Assembly: GCA_032622095.1 (NCBI GenBank)
Contig: CP136067.1
Span: 178,036,556 to 178,100,555 of the forward strand
Direction: 5' to 3'
DNA: 64,000 nt
From: Siphonodentalium dalli
Taxonomy: Eukaryota > Mollusca > Scaphopoda > Gadilida > Siphonodentaliidae
Made by a program: the position numbers and the translations under genes. The notes below the pieces were generated by a model that saw only the letters and a program-made list of their open reading frames with translations, was not told the origin of the DNA and did not search any database. Of the stretch, positions 1 through 11,489 are shown one piece after another. Positions within the stretch are counted from its first letter, which is position 1. Each line of letters opens with the position of its first letter.

Positions 1-621
1 CTGGTGATGATGATGTCGTTCGCTACAGTGGTCTCCATTGAATACGTGGGGTTCAATAATTTGAGCACTGCAACAGCTGCGTTGGGACACAGTGTGTTAA
101 CAGAAAACCTGCATAATATATTTTCAACAAGTCTCTTCATTTCCTCTGCAGCCATCGGTGTTTTAGTTGTCAGATTCCCACAAACATCATCAAGACTGGT
201 CATGATTCAAATATCGAGCTCATTTGGAATGATATCCACCATGATGTTTGCAATGTCCGGGGACAAATACTCTTCATTTGCGGTTGCGACGTTCGTTCTA
301 GGACTGTCGTCCGGGGGACTCTTTGCCATCGCGCCTACCGAAATTAGCGAGGTTTACCCCATCGCCAATTACGGAAGGAACTGGGGATTCGTACGCTTTG
401 TTCAAACGTGCATTAACTTTGTTCTTCAATATTTATTCGGGTACTTTTATGAACAAAATATAGCTGATGAAGATAGCATAGATTGTATTGGACTTCCGTG
501 CGTCAAGGCTAGCTATTTACTCCTGTTCGGAGCGGCTCTTGTTGGTTTGTGTATATCGTCAACTGAATTGTTGTACATGTATATCAGTCGACATCGTGTA
601 TCGTGGCAAACCCTGAAATGA
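1..621 (+). CDS. MFS transporter, nodulin-like/NFD4-like, 3' terminal exon (partial)
   Basis: The last exon of a major facilitator carrier; it is open at the window edge, so the start is missing. It holds about TM7-TM12: VSIEYVGFNNLSTATAALG (TM7), a second helix, then the TM10-TM11 signature YGRNWGFVRFVQT and FGYFYE, a DSIDCIGLPC segment and a last hydrophobic helix before the TGA at 619-621. It aligns along its length with the C-terminal half of the carrier ending at 30247 (FGRNWGFIRAMQT, FGYLYE, GSIDCYGLKC), so the two are paralogues on one strand about 24 kb apart. MFS carriers move small solutes across membranes; the substrate is not visible. The assignment to the nodulin-like group rests on my recognition of the N-terminal exons of the paralogue. 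Confidence 0.85.
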   Translation: MVMMMSFATVVSIEYVGFNNLSTATAALGHSVLTENLHNIFSTSLFISSAAIGVLVVRFPQTSSRLVMIQISSSFGMISTMMFAMSGDKYSSFAVATFVLGLSSGGLFAIAPTEISEVYPIANYGRNWGFVRFVQTCINFVLQYLFGYFYEQNIADEDSIDCIGLPCVKASYLLLFGAALVGLCISSTELLYMYISRHRVSWQTLK

Positions 622-750
622 GGAATGTGTATGTCGTATCAGACAGCTACCGTCCATTGAAACTAAAGAAAGTGTAGGTTTCAAGTCTTAGAGAGAAAAG
701 ATTTTATCCAATCTCTATTTGTGTGGAAATAGAAACTCAATAGATCATGT

Positions 751-1249
751 CATGAATATCTACTCTGTCTAACGCCGGTAGAGATCATATTCCACTAGTA
801 CAAAACCTTTTTGATGTTCTCACCCCTTCTGATGGGGAACGTTATAACATTGAACAAACAAGGCAGCGAATATATTTTTTTGTTTATGATAATCAACTTC
901 AAAGTATAGGGTGGTCCCAACTCGAAACTGCGTGCATTGTAGTGACTTTAGTGAGCCGATATCGTAAACAACATTAAATAAATAAATTAATTAATTTGCG
1001 CAAAGAAAAATCGCCCACAAAGTTCCTTAAATAATGTAATCTTGAGTTGGGACCTTCGCCTATACTGGTGAACAAACTACCAAGGAATAGGTATTACCAA
1101 TGAAATATATTCCCCGCGGTATTTTTCCGACTTTATAAGGTTCACTGTCAAAACTTCAACAAGTTCCAAGGTTTTCAAAAACTTGCAAGGTTTTGTTCTG
1201 GTGGAATATGATATCTACCTGCGTTAGCCGTAGTGGATATTCACGGCAT
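751..1249. mobile_element. Short non-autonomous DNA element with ~60-bp inverted ends
   Basis: Bases 751-811 (GAATATCTACT..CTAACGCCGGTAGAGATCATATTCCAC..) reappear in inverted form at about 1187-1249, with the order and spacing kept and several mismatches. The interior carries no open frame. This layout fits a MITE of about 500 bp sitting just downstream of the transporter stop codon. No target duplication was identified. Confidence 0.55.
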
Positions 1250-2374
1250 GGTATAGAAAATCACCACCAACCACCAGAGGATATCGGATTGCATGAAATG
1301 TTTGAATGGCAATTTTATATTTAGCCTGTTTTCGTGAAAGTGGTCACGTCATGGGCTTATAATAGGACCTGTTTTAGACTCATATATAATGGGCTTATTT
1401 TGAGTCCACAACGAACTCACATGAATGTCACTTTAATATCAGTATCGACTCATATTGACGTATTATAAGTTCATTACACGAATAAACAAACTCAGGACAT
1501 ACCAGATTATCTCTTTAAAATTGTTTTCACTGTGATTCGCGCCATAACACGGATCAACACGGGTAAAATTCCACTTATAATAAAAAACAATCTCAATTTC
1601 AAATTATCAAATTGAAGGAAACAAATTAGAATTCCTTTAACCAATGTATGCTATAATTCAATCCACATAATACTGTAAACTCATTGGTTCTCACACATTT
1701 AGCTGTTAAAGATATTTATCGATAACCTAAATGTCTTGATTACTTTCCGCGCTACATAAATGACAGCAGCGTCGAGTGACCACGCGTGCCTAAAACATGT
1801 ACCTGGTAATTGTTTTAGGCTTTCTACGATTTAACATGAAATTTCGGTGCTGCATCATATTCCTTCGATTTAACTGTATTGACAATAACTCTACTAGATG
1901 CTAATATTCAGTGCACAAGCAACCAGACAAATCAACAAGATTGAACACTGCAGCACAAGCAACCAGAATTTGTGTCACCGCGGTCGAGTATATCAATCCC
2001 ACGTGCAACCATACCCGGCGTGTGATAAGTTACGAATAGCCAATGCAAATCAATCAATTTCATCACTCGATTCGCACCAGTTTTGAGTGACATGTGTCTC
2101 TTTCAACTTAACGTGTCATTTTGTCGGAAATAGTCTGAAGTTATACTTTTAGTGGTTCTCCTGTGAAATAACGGATTAAATTATAAGAAATAACTCTTTA
2201 CCCTCACACTATGAGACATATTTTCCAAAATACACTTTTTTTTATACATAATTTGAACATATCTCTCATATTGAGATAGCGAATAGCTGTTGTTTTAGTA
2301 TTATAGCAGACACTGTAGTGCAGCGACTAAATGAGAAATATATACTGTCGACGAAAATGATAGTGAACAATAAC
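1250..2374. other. AT-rich stretch with no recognised gene
   Basis: Only short open frames with no recognisable motif occur here. I see no clear repeat or exon. A small direct duplication (ACAAGCAACCAGA around 1914 and 1956) is present. Confidence 0.5.
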
Positions 2375-3345
2375 GGAATTGGTGGTGGCTATTCTCAAAT
2401 TGACGATGAAGATACCCACCAGTGATTTTTTTACGAAACTAACGATTTTGGTAAAGCGAGCCCTGCGACTATCTCCTAAATTATTTGCCCACATTGTTGG
2501 TGATAAAATTACTAAATTATACCATATATATAGCTGATATGCAAAAAGTGTTGTTTAATTTAGATTTTCCTGCCATTTGGAGCCGAAACATTTATTTTTT
2601 GCTGAAAAATCGCTCTTTTCCACAAAAATATTTTGTTCAAACATTATCATTAAAACGAATATTGAAATACTGCTGACATATTTAATCCATATGGTGTAGT
2701 AGTTATTTGACAACCGTATGAAGAAAGAAATTTACATCAATTTTGAACTGTTTGCGAGATACTGGATTTTAGCTACCCATCCCGAAGCACGTTTTTGGTA
2801 AAAAAAATAAATATATTTTTGATAACGACTTTACAAACATTTTCTAATTGATCTTAATGGGACCCAATATGAAACTTGTACTGAAAGTTTTGTCCATAGA
2901 TACCGTTTAATTGATTACAGATGCGTTCATGCTTCCAGGCCCCTAGTTACAACACCAACATATTTTTTATTGATAACAGGTAATTATGCGTGCATTAACA
3001 ACGATTTTATAGTACTAAAATATTTGTTATAAACAACACATGGCCAACTATATAATTCATATGGCTCAGTAGTTATTTGGACATCGCAGGTAGAAATAAT
3101 TTGACAGAAATTGTGAACGGTTTGCCAGATATTGGATTTAGATACCGCTCCCACGAACGCGCTTGGTAGAAAAACAACACAAACCTTTCTAAATGATTAT
3201 AATGGGCATCAAACCATTATTCATGCGATGAAAACCTGATCCGTAGACACCGCGACCGTGGTTAAAGATGTCCTCATGCTTCCAAACACCAGTTACAACA
3301 AGAACACATGTTATTTATAACATGCATGCAATTTTATATTAATAT
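2375..3345. repeat. Left inverted arm plus an internal direct copy
   Basis: The arm proper is about 2375-3010. A second, direct copy of its inner half follows at about 3045-3345: both contain an ATATGGNNNAGTAGTTATTTG block, a 'gatactggatttagctaccc' type block, a TAATGGG block and 'tcatgcttcca..cc.agttacaaca'. So the left side carries one and a half arm units. Confidence 0.6.
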
Positions 3346-3499
3346 ATAACGACTTTGTAGAACTAAAGTACATGTTCTAAACGACACATAATATAGACTA
3401 ACATATACAGAACAAAGTCATTGTAGCTGCAATAGTGATTGTTAGAGTCCCTCTAAATCGACCAAAATATAGAAACAATGGATATTGTATTTGATATAT

Positions 3500-6260
3500 C
3501 ATAAACTAGTCTGACCAAGGTGGCAAGCGATAGTTCAAATATGTTTTATGTTTTGAGGTCCCTGTGCTATTAGAAGTCTTGAACACACAACGAACTGAAA
3601 GAATATGATCTCAATATTAACCTAGGGTATGTACAAAGGATAGTTGTATAAGGAAATACACAATGTTTATGGATGGGTTGGTTCCCAAAATAGTACTTTA
3701 CAAAACGCGGCTGCGTGGCAAATATGAAAGGCGAATTTTCGAGAACACTCTACCCGATTTAAAGTCTTGAACACAATACGAGTTGAAGCTATATGCTCTC
3801 TATATTATCAAAGAGTGTGACTGGAAGGTGGTGCTAACACAGAATACATAATATGTGTGGGTGGCTTGTGCCTGTGTCGCTTTACACAAAGCGGCTGATA
3901 AATAAGAAAGACGAAATTGCTGTTTTGAGGACCCCCCCCTTACACAATTGAAGACTTGAAGTGTTAAAGTCGAACAAAGCAAGAACTGAAAGGATTGCTC
4001 TAAATATTGACTGAGGATGTGGGCAAATGGTAGTAATATCAGGAAATACACAATGTTTATGATTGGGTTGGTTCCCGAAAGCCCTTGGCACTTTACAACA
4101 ATCGGATGGCAAACGTCAAAGGCAATTATTGTTTTTGTGGTACCCCTTTATAACCCCATTTAAACTCTTGAACACACCATTCGCCGAATATATATGCTCT
4201 TGTCATTAACTGACAGTGTGAATGAAAGGCAATACTATCAGGGAATATACAATTTATATGGATAGTTTGGTTCCCAAATGCCTAGGGTACTTTACAAAAG
4301 GCGGCTGGCAAATACGAAAGTTGAATTTTCATTGAGCACCCCTACCCCATTTAAAGTCTTAAACACAATTTTAATTGAACGGATATGCTCTCAATATTAA
4401 CTGTGGGTGTGGACAAATTCAGGAAATACACATCTTGAAGGGTGGGTTGGTTTCCGATTGTCTGGGACACTATCCAAAAAGTGTCTAGCAAATGAGAAAG
4501 GCGAATTCTCACTGTTTTGGGTACCCATAACCCATTTCAACTCTTGAGCACACACTGGATTGAAGCTATATATGTGCTCTTAATAATAACGTAGTGTGTG
4601 AACGAAATGTATACAGTGCTTCCTTGGATTATATACAATTTGTATGGGTGGTGAACTGAAAGGATATGCTCCCAATATTAACTGAGTGTAGAGAAATGGA
4701 CGCTATATCAAGAAATTCACATCTTTTATGGATGGATTGGTTCTTGAATGTCTGGTCACTTTACAAAACGCTGTTGGCAAATGAGACAGGCGAATAGTCA
4801 ATGTTTCGGGGCACCCCTTAGTCCATTTAATATCTTGAACATAGCATGAACTGAAGTTATATGCTCTCATACTTAGCTGAATGTGTGAACGAAAGGTAGC
4901 GCTATCACGGAATTATCAATTGATATGGGTGGTTTTCGTTCCCCCGAAATCCTGGGGCACTTTACAAAAAGCGGCTGGCAAACACGAAATGCGAATTTTC
5001 TATGTTTTGAGGACCCCACTATCCCACTTGAAGTTTTAAATAAATGATATGCTCTCAATGTTAACTGAGGGTGTGGACAAATGGTAGCATTATCCGGAAA
5101 TACGAATCATCTGTTATGGATGAGATAGTTCCCGACAGCATATGGCACTTTACAATAAGCGGCCGGCAAACGAATAGGGCTAATTTTCACTGTCTTATGG
5201 GACTCTAATCACTATTTGATGTCTTGAACACACCACTAGCTGAAGGCATATGCTATCAATATCGCACGAAAATATTGGCCGAATGGCTGTTCTGTCAGAA
5301 AAGATGCAATGAAACACCTTGGCACCTTACACAAAGCAGATGGCAAACGATAAAGGCGAATTTTAATGGACCCTACCCATTGTAATCATTGAACCTACCA
5401 CGAACTGAATGGATGTGCTCTCAATGTCAAACGACGATCTGAACAAATGGCTATTCTATCAGGAGATACACAATTGTTATAGATGGGTTGGTACCCGACA
5501 GTCAGGGACAATTTACAAAAAACGACTGGAAAATAAATAATGCTATTTTTCACTTTTCTTATTACCCCTGCCGAATTTGAAGACTAAAACACACCACGAA
5601 CTGGAATGATATTCTCATTGACTGAGTGCATGGACAATGGAGATTTGTATAAGGGTGTACACAATTTATATAGATGGAATGGGTTCAGAAAGCATGAGCA
5701 CTTAACGAAAAGTGGCTGGAAAATAAGAAAGGCACAATTTTGAGGACCCCATACTTTATTTGAAGTTTTGAAGACGCCACATGCCGAAATGACATGATCT
5801 CAATATTAACAGAGGGTTTGACCAAACGCTAATTTTGATCAGGATATACACATGTGTCGGTTCCGAAAGTCTGCACCGTGTGCCACTTCACAACAAGCGG
5901 ATGGCAAATGTTCACTGTGTTATGTACCCCTACCCTATTTGAAGTCTTGAACACATCATGTACTGAAGGGATTATGCTCTCAATATCGACATTATGTTGT
6001 GGCCGAATGGCTACTCTATCCGACACTATACGATATATAAGGCTGTATTGGTTTCCGACAGCATGTGACACTTTAAATTATTATAAGCGGCTGGCAAATA
6101 AAACAAATGCAATTTTAACTGTTTATCTGACACATACGCTATTTTAAGTCATGTAAACACCACGAACTCGAGTGATATGCTCCCAGTTCTAACTGCATGA
6201 GGCTGTGGACATAGGGCAATTCTATTATGAGGTAGACAATTTATATGGGAGAGAAAAGAC
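3500..6260. repeat. Diverged ~190-bp satellite, about 13-14 copies
   Basis: The landmark 'ggcaaa..gaaaggcgaatttt' recurs near 3718, 3894, 4108, 4306, 4487, 4770, 4977, 5163, 5341, 5527, 5717, 5900 and 6094, spaced mostly 180-210 bp. Each unit also has 'gaacacaccacgaactgaa', 'atgctctcaatattaac', 'atcaggaaatacacaat', 'ggttggttcccgaaa' and 'cactttacaaaa'. Copies differ by many substitutions and small indels, so the array is old. The period is close to a nucleosome repeat length. Confidence 0.8.
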
Positions 6261-6872
6261 TGTGAGCGAGATTTGTGTACTTGTGATATGCGACACTTAC
6301 CCTGGTAATAGTAAACAGAATGTGTTGTTGTTGTAATTTGGGGTCTGGAATACCGAACACGTCTTTAAGCACTTAAGCAATGTCCCCGCGCTCAATTCTC
6401 AGCAAACGAGTTATTCTTGGGTCCCATTATGATCAATTGAGCAATTTGGTAAGTTATTGACACAAATATGTAATTGTTCGTCCAAAAACGTGTTTGGGGG
6501 AGGAGTGGCTAAATCCATTATTTCGCAAACCGTTCTAAATTTCTGTTAACTTCTTTCTACAGATGCTTGTCAGATAACAGGTACAACATACGGATTATAA
6601 ATTTTGGCATTACAGCGATACCCATTTGAATTATAATGTTTGAAAAATTATATGTTTGTGAAATAGAGCGATTTTTCAGCAAAAAATAAATGTTTCGGCT
6701 CCATATGGCAGGAAAATTTAAATTAACCAACACTTTTTTCATATCAAGTAGAGGTATGCTATGATATAGTAATTATAACCCGAACAATATTGGCAAATAT
6801 GTTAGGATACAGCCACATGGCTCGCTTTTGGAAAAAGTCTCCGGTGAGTATCGTTCATCGTCGATTTGACAA
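6260..6872. repeat. Right inverted arm of the satellite element
   Basis: This is the reverse complement of the left arm; the best block is 6640-6745, matching 2543-2635 inverted. The outer edge fades near 6872, where 'catcgtcgatttgac' mirrors 'tcaaattgacgatg' at about 2395. Confidence 0.6.
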
Positions 6873-7440
6873 TAGCCAAACGGTAGTTCCGCTACATATA
6901 TGTAAGGAGTTATTAGCTGTACGACCACGATACGGGGGTCCGGTGATTTTCGCAATTTGTCGGAGAACATGCATGTGTATAACAAAGTGCTAGGCAGCAC
7001 AGTTCAAACTGTCCTCGACCTACATTTCATATTAACTTAGCATCATGTGTCACGAAAAGGCTCCCCACTGAGGCAGTCATTGTTATAAGATCAATGAGTA
7101 TTTTTCCTGATGCATAATTTTGTCTGTATATATATATAGAGATATTATCGCTACAGTGAAGTGATCTGAGTCCAGGGACGTGGCTAGAAGGTGGCCGTTG
7201 GTGGGGTGTCCACCTTGAGCAATTTCCAACTGCACCCCCTTGAATCGGAATCAGACCAAACACAAGTTTTGCATAATTCCATTTGTACCCCCCCCCCTTG
7301 CACCTCAGTGCTCAGGTATAATATCCTATATAATCATAAACCATGGTTCTATATTTCCGACATGAGATCATTCAGATATTTTAACCTGAAAGATTGCATA
7401 AATCCTAACATCTAGTGATCTAACTCCAGACAAATGCACA

Positions 7441-7900
7441 CGACTACCAGGACACATCGGAGTGATCATCGTTGTTCGGCCCGGTGTGAGAAAATTTTGA
7501 AAACTACAAGAAAATCGCAAATCCTAGGATCTAGACTGGCCTCAACTGAAGCTTTCCTATAGTGTTGGAAATTTCGAAACTCATACCCCCCCTTATGTTG
7601 TAAAATTCTCCAACTGATGACCATTTCCATCCACAAGTTTGACCAAATGTAGTAAAATATTGTTTTGTTAAACTAATCAGCAGTTGTGTAATGGCCACGG
7701 GGGAGGGTTAATTACACACCAGGCCGACCATTGTTCGGTCCGGTGTGCGAAAATTTTGAAATCTGAACAAGAAAATCGCAAAATCCTAGCATCTAGACTA
7801 GCCTCAAGCCTTCCTAGAATTGGAAATTTCAAACTGGACACCCCCACTTAGGTTGGAAAATTTCCAACTGATGGCAGTTCCAATGACAATGTTGACCAAA
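7441..7900. repeat. Two tandem copies of a ~280-bp block; third copy near 13.9 kb
   Basis: Copies at about 7441-7640 and 7725-7890 share GTTCGGYCCGGTGTG, AAAATTTTGAAA, AATCGCAAATCCTAG and TTGGAAAATTTCCAACTG blocks. A further direct copy, including GGCCACGGGGGAGGG and the C-run followed by AGGTTGGAAA, lies at 13880-14000, on the other side of the palindrome. Confidence 0.65.
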
Positions 7901-8019
7901 TGTATGACAATTACGTTAGTTTGAGGATATTATAGTGATAACATCTTGTCATATATATACATATGTATACATTTTTGTGAAGGTTAGACAGAACGCCACC
8001 TTTATATGCCAAAATTGGA

Positions 8020-9880
8020 ATTCCTCGTCCAAGATGGCAGCCAAAATGGCGGCCGGATGTGAATTGTTTTACGTTTTTTAATAATAATTTTAAGATAAGT
8101 TTCTGCTGTTTGGAACTGGTTGAGAATTGTGACTTTATTTTGTATTTAGCATGTTAAATGACATTTGAAGCAATGGAATATGCCATTCGTGTGAACCCAA
8201 CCCCTTCCGATCACCTAACAATTCGAGTTTACAGAACGCGGTATAACATATCACAAAATATCACCATTGGGATTCTAGTCATATTTCATCAAGAAATTGG
8301 AAGAACTGCGCTTTCTATTTTTTATGGATATTCCAACTCAAATGTACGTAAAGTTATTACTTTGGCTCAAAATGGCTGCCAAAATGGCGACCAATATATG
8401 AAAAGTGGTAAATATTGTCCCAGCGTATGATGCAACTGCTTACAAGTTTTGGTTGACGCACGCAATTGACTATTCTCTCTTATATACATTGAATACTAAC
8501 ATTTCTGATGCATATGGGCTAATTGTTACTATTTTAACCACTGAAATCACCAGAATTAATCGAATTATTATTTCACAAACTTGACATCAAAATCGGCAAA
8601 AAATCACTGTTCAAGTTTGAAACATTTTTTAAAAGTAAAATGGAACTATCTTTGGTATCAACGGTGTTTATTGTTTTGATATTAGTCCAGGATATATTGG
8701 TCGACCTCTGCACCCCCCCCCCAGGACTTAACTTCACCCCACTAATTTTCTTCCTTAAGGTCTCCTCTAATTTTTTTCACTTGTTAACAAGAAAAAAAAG
8801 TGGCCGCAGAGACTCCAGACAAGATGGCGTCCATCATGGCGGCCATTTTTTTTAAATGCACCAGGTCTCTTTGATCGCCATTATAGTAAAGATGATAGCA
8901 CATACGGTCTTGTTTTCCTCTCGATTCGTTATGCTAATATACAACCCTTACAAATTAGCCAAAAATCCGACACCAGAATCCAATATGGCGGCCAAGATGG
9001 CCGCCGAAAGGTGAAAATATGCTATTTTTCTGACATGTTACCACCTTTCGTTTGTCTCTGTGGGAAAATGTTAGAATTTTTGCGTCATGTTATACATTTA
9101 TCATATAGAGGAGTCATTGGCGAACACATGGGGACCATAATATGCATTCATTCCGGGATATTTTTGTCCGATATCACGTTTTCCCAAATGCCGGTATCAT
9201 AGGTCAAAGCCTAATCTCCGTTAATAACGTGATGTTATGTTTCGAATCAATGAATGTTATTGCTATTATAACAACACCCATGCATATATATTTGCAGGAG
9301 ATACTCGAGCTAGGATTCCTCTTATACCTGAGTTGAGGAATTTTTACCCAAATCCAAGATGGCGGCCAAAATGGCCACCAAAAATTAAAAAATCGCCGAA
9401 AATCGCTGATTTTAACATCAGTGAGCATTATTGTCATGACAACTCCACACCTGCTTACTATTGTAAGTTGGGAACACTTAGGCGAAGAACTTTCCTTGTA
9501 CCATATCCAAATAAAAGTCCCCCAAATCCAAAATGGCGCCCACAATGGCGGACAGATTTTGAAAAATCACCGAAATTCCCTCATATTCACATCATTGGGC
9601 ATTATTGTCGAGACAACTCCATCCATGCGTACAGTTGAGTTGGAAATACTGAGGTGAAGTAATTACCTTACATCTCATGCAAGAAATGTTTCCCAAATCA
9701 AAGATGGCGGCCAAAATGGCGACTGAAATTTGAAAACACGCCTACATTCCTTTACTTTCTTAGGATGGGCGTTATTGTTTCGCGATTTCTACCCACCATT
9801 ACATGTTGATATTATGAATTATCCATTAGGGTTTGGCAAGTGATACCCACAGTCAATATAGCGGCCAAACTGGCGGGCAG
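8020..9880. repeat. Satellite-like units bearing a YY1-type AAGATGGCGGC motif
   Basis: AAGATGGCGGCCAAAATGGC or close variants occur at about 8032, 8375, 8822, 8986, 9357, 9532, 9703 and 9866; the last four are spaced about 160-175 bp. Units also share 'cattattgtcatgacaactcca' and 'tgaaaaatc'. The motif equals the extended YY1 consensus (AANATGGCGGC), which is established for animal YY1. Whether it is bound here is unknown. Mirror copies lie in the right arm (12.4-13.5 kb); isolated variants are near 17025, 18815 and 63833. Confidence 0.7.
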
Positions 9881-10935
9881 AAATTGAAAAGAAGCAGATA
9901 TTATCACATACTAATTTCAACTTTTTGTCATAATATTAATTTGTATAAACGAAACGGTACATAATATAAGCCATATGCCTACATTAGTTCCAATGTAAGT
10001 CGTAGCCTTATGGTGGATGAAAACCCACAATCGCAACGTGGCATTTCAAAATCCATTCTCCACTATAGGTGCGCCGAATAGTCATATTATGACTTCCAAG
10101 AATCAAAACAACAGTACCTGAGCTTAATCTGAATTGCCACATTCAGCATTATCTAGACTCGTTTCCGTCTCTTCGTCAGATTAATCTATCTCACTCACAA
10201 CAACAGTTCACTACTCTTCTTTGTAGGAGTGTGCCACTAATCGGAATGTTTCAAACAATACATATGCCGGTGTCCAGCTCACGTGTTGGTTTCGAAAGCT
10301 TGGAATTCTTAGCGAGCTTCATTCGTGGTATAGCTTATGGTATAATTCAGATGCTACATATGGGGTATATGCGTCATCTTGTGCGATACACTATACAGGT
10401 ATTCGGTCGATGCGTATACTAGCTTTCAGAAGGACCTATCTATCTGCGTATTGTCAGCTTTGGTGACCTAATGGGGATAACAACGTGTACACCTGATGAT
10501 CTTCCCAAAACAGCCATTTCTCAATATATGGTTCATCAATTCACATACTCATCTAATGCATTGACGTACCCGGACAACTTCTGTATATGGCTTCGAATGT
10601 TGAAAGCCCGACATTTGACGGATGCATTTCTGCTAAGGCGTAGAAGACTATAATGCATAATATACCCAAACTCCTTGAACATGGTCATAAGAACAAGCTT
10701 GTTGGCGTCCAGCAATCGTCTCACCGAACAGATCCAAGCAGATGATAACAATACACACGGTGCTAGTTTGTGAGTATGTGTCATGATAGTGGAAATGAAA
10801 TTGGACCATGACTGAACCGCCCCTTATTTTGTTATGTTTTAGATTCAGACAGGATCTCGTGTGTGGCTTTGCTTTCCTTGTATGCTAAGATTGTATGTTC
10901 CCATCCGTTTGGAAGCCGTTCTTAAACAACTGGAC
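8683..10935. repeat. Left arm of a 4.9-kb palindrome
   Basis: From TAGTCCAGGA at 8683 this arm is mirrored by the segment ending at 13622. The outer 1.2 kb is nearly identical between arms; the inner part is more diverged but still traceable: GCGCCGAATAGT at about 10071 against ACTATTCGGCGC at about 12182, CGGTGCTAGTTTGTG at about 10759 against CACAAACTAGCACCG at about 11662, and TAAGATTGTAT at about 10886. The centre is near 11.2 kb. Open frames in the arms are mirrored and carry no known domain. Confidence 0.85.
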
Positions 10936-11489
10936 CAGGAGGAGTATGCCATTGGCTACTGTTGTATAAGCCCCACCAAGACTCGGGTGTAGTCTTAAAG
11001 GCGATACCTTTGATAGTTGGTTGATATGTCATACTCACGCTGGGTGGTATGGTTCAAGAAAGTACAAATGCCATCAACAAAAGGGTAAAATGTTCAACGC
11101 GAAGAACATCCAGAGGAATGTTACATTGGTGAGCTCTTGCATTCAGTTCAACAAACGTTGGTACACCAAGTGATTTCTTGGTAACACCAATGCGACCATT
11201 TTCCTGCATGAGACATTAACTACTATATTCTAAAGTTATATATAAAGCTATATGATCATAAAGGTCGCGTTCCCCAACGGCCACAGCCATTGCCATCGAG
11301 ACTGTAAATTGTTCTTTAAATACCTAGTGAAATTAATGCACCACAGTTCCTGACATTTTCTTGAATAATACCGCCCACATACTGACACTAACCCCGAGAG
11401 AGGATGACAAAACACGCATCATTCATGCTATAAAGACATTAGCCTTTAGTCCAATCGACTGTTTTGAGGGAGGCTAGCATATTATTATC
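10936..11489. other. Unpaired centre of the palindrome
   Basis: About 550 bp between the arms, with no recognised coding potential or repeat. Confidence 0.45.

Larger units (their letters stand above)
2375..6872. mobile_element. 4.5-kb inverted-repeat element carrying a satellite array
   Basis: A left arm (about 2375-3010) and a right arm (about 6260-6872) are imperfect reverse complements over about 600 bp. Matching landmarks include TGGCTATTNTCAAATNGACG, AAGCGAGCC, CCTGCCATNTGGAGCCG, GCTGAAAAATCGCTC and GATCNTAATGGGACCCAA. Between them lies a long diverged tandem array. There is no transposase frame, so it is non-autonomous or decayed. The arrangement resembles foldback-type DNA elements, or a satellite captured by a TIR element. 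Confidence 0.65.

Noticed and set aside
9237-9638. 133-codon frame and its mirror at 12659-13069
   Set aside because: Lies in the ~170-bp repeat of the palindrome, present in several frames and both strands, with no known domain.
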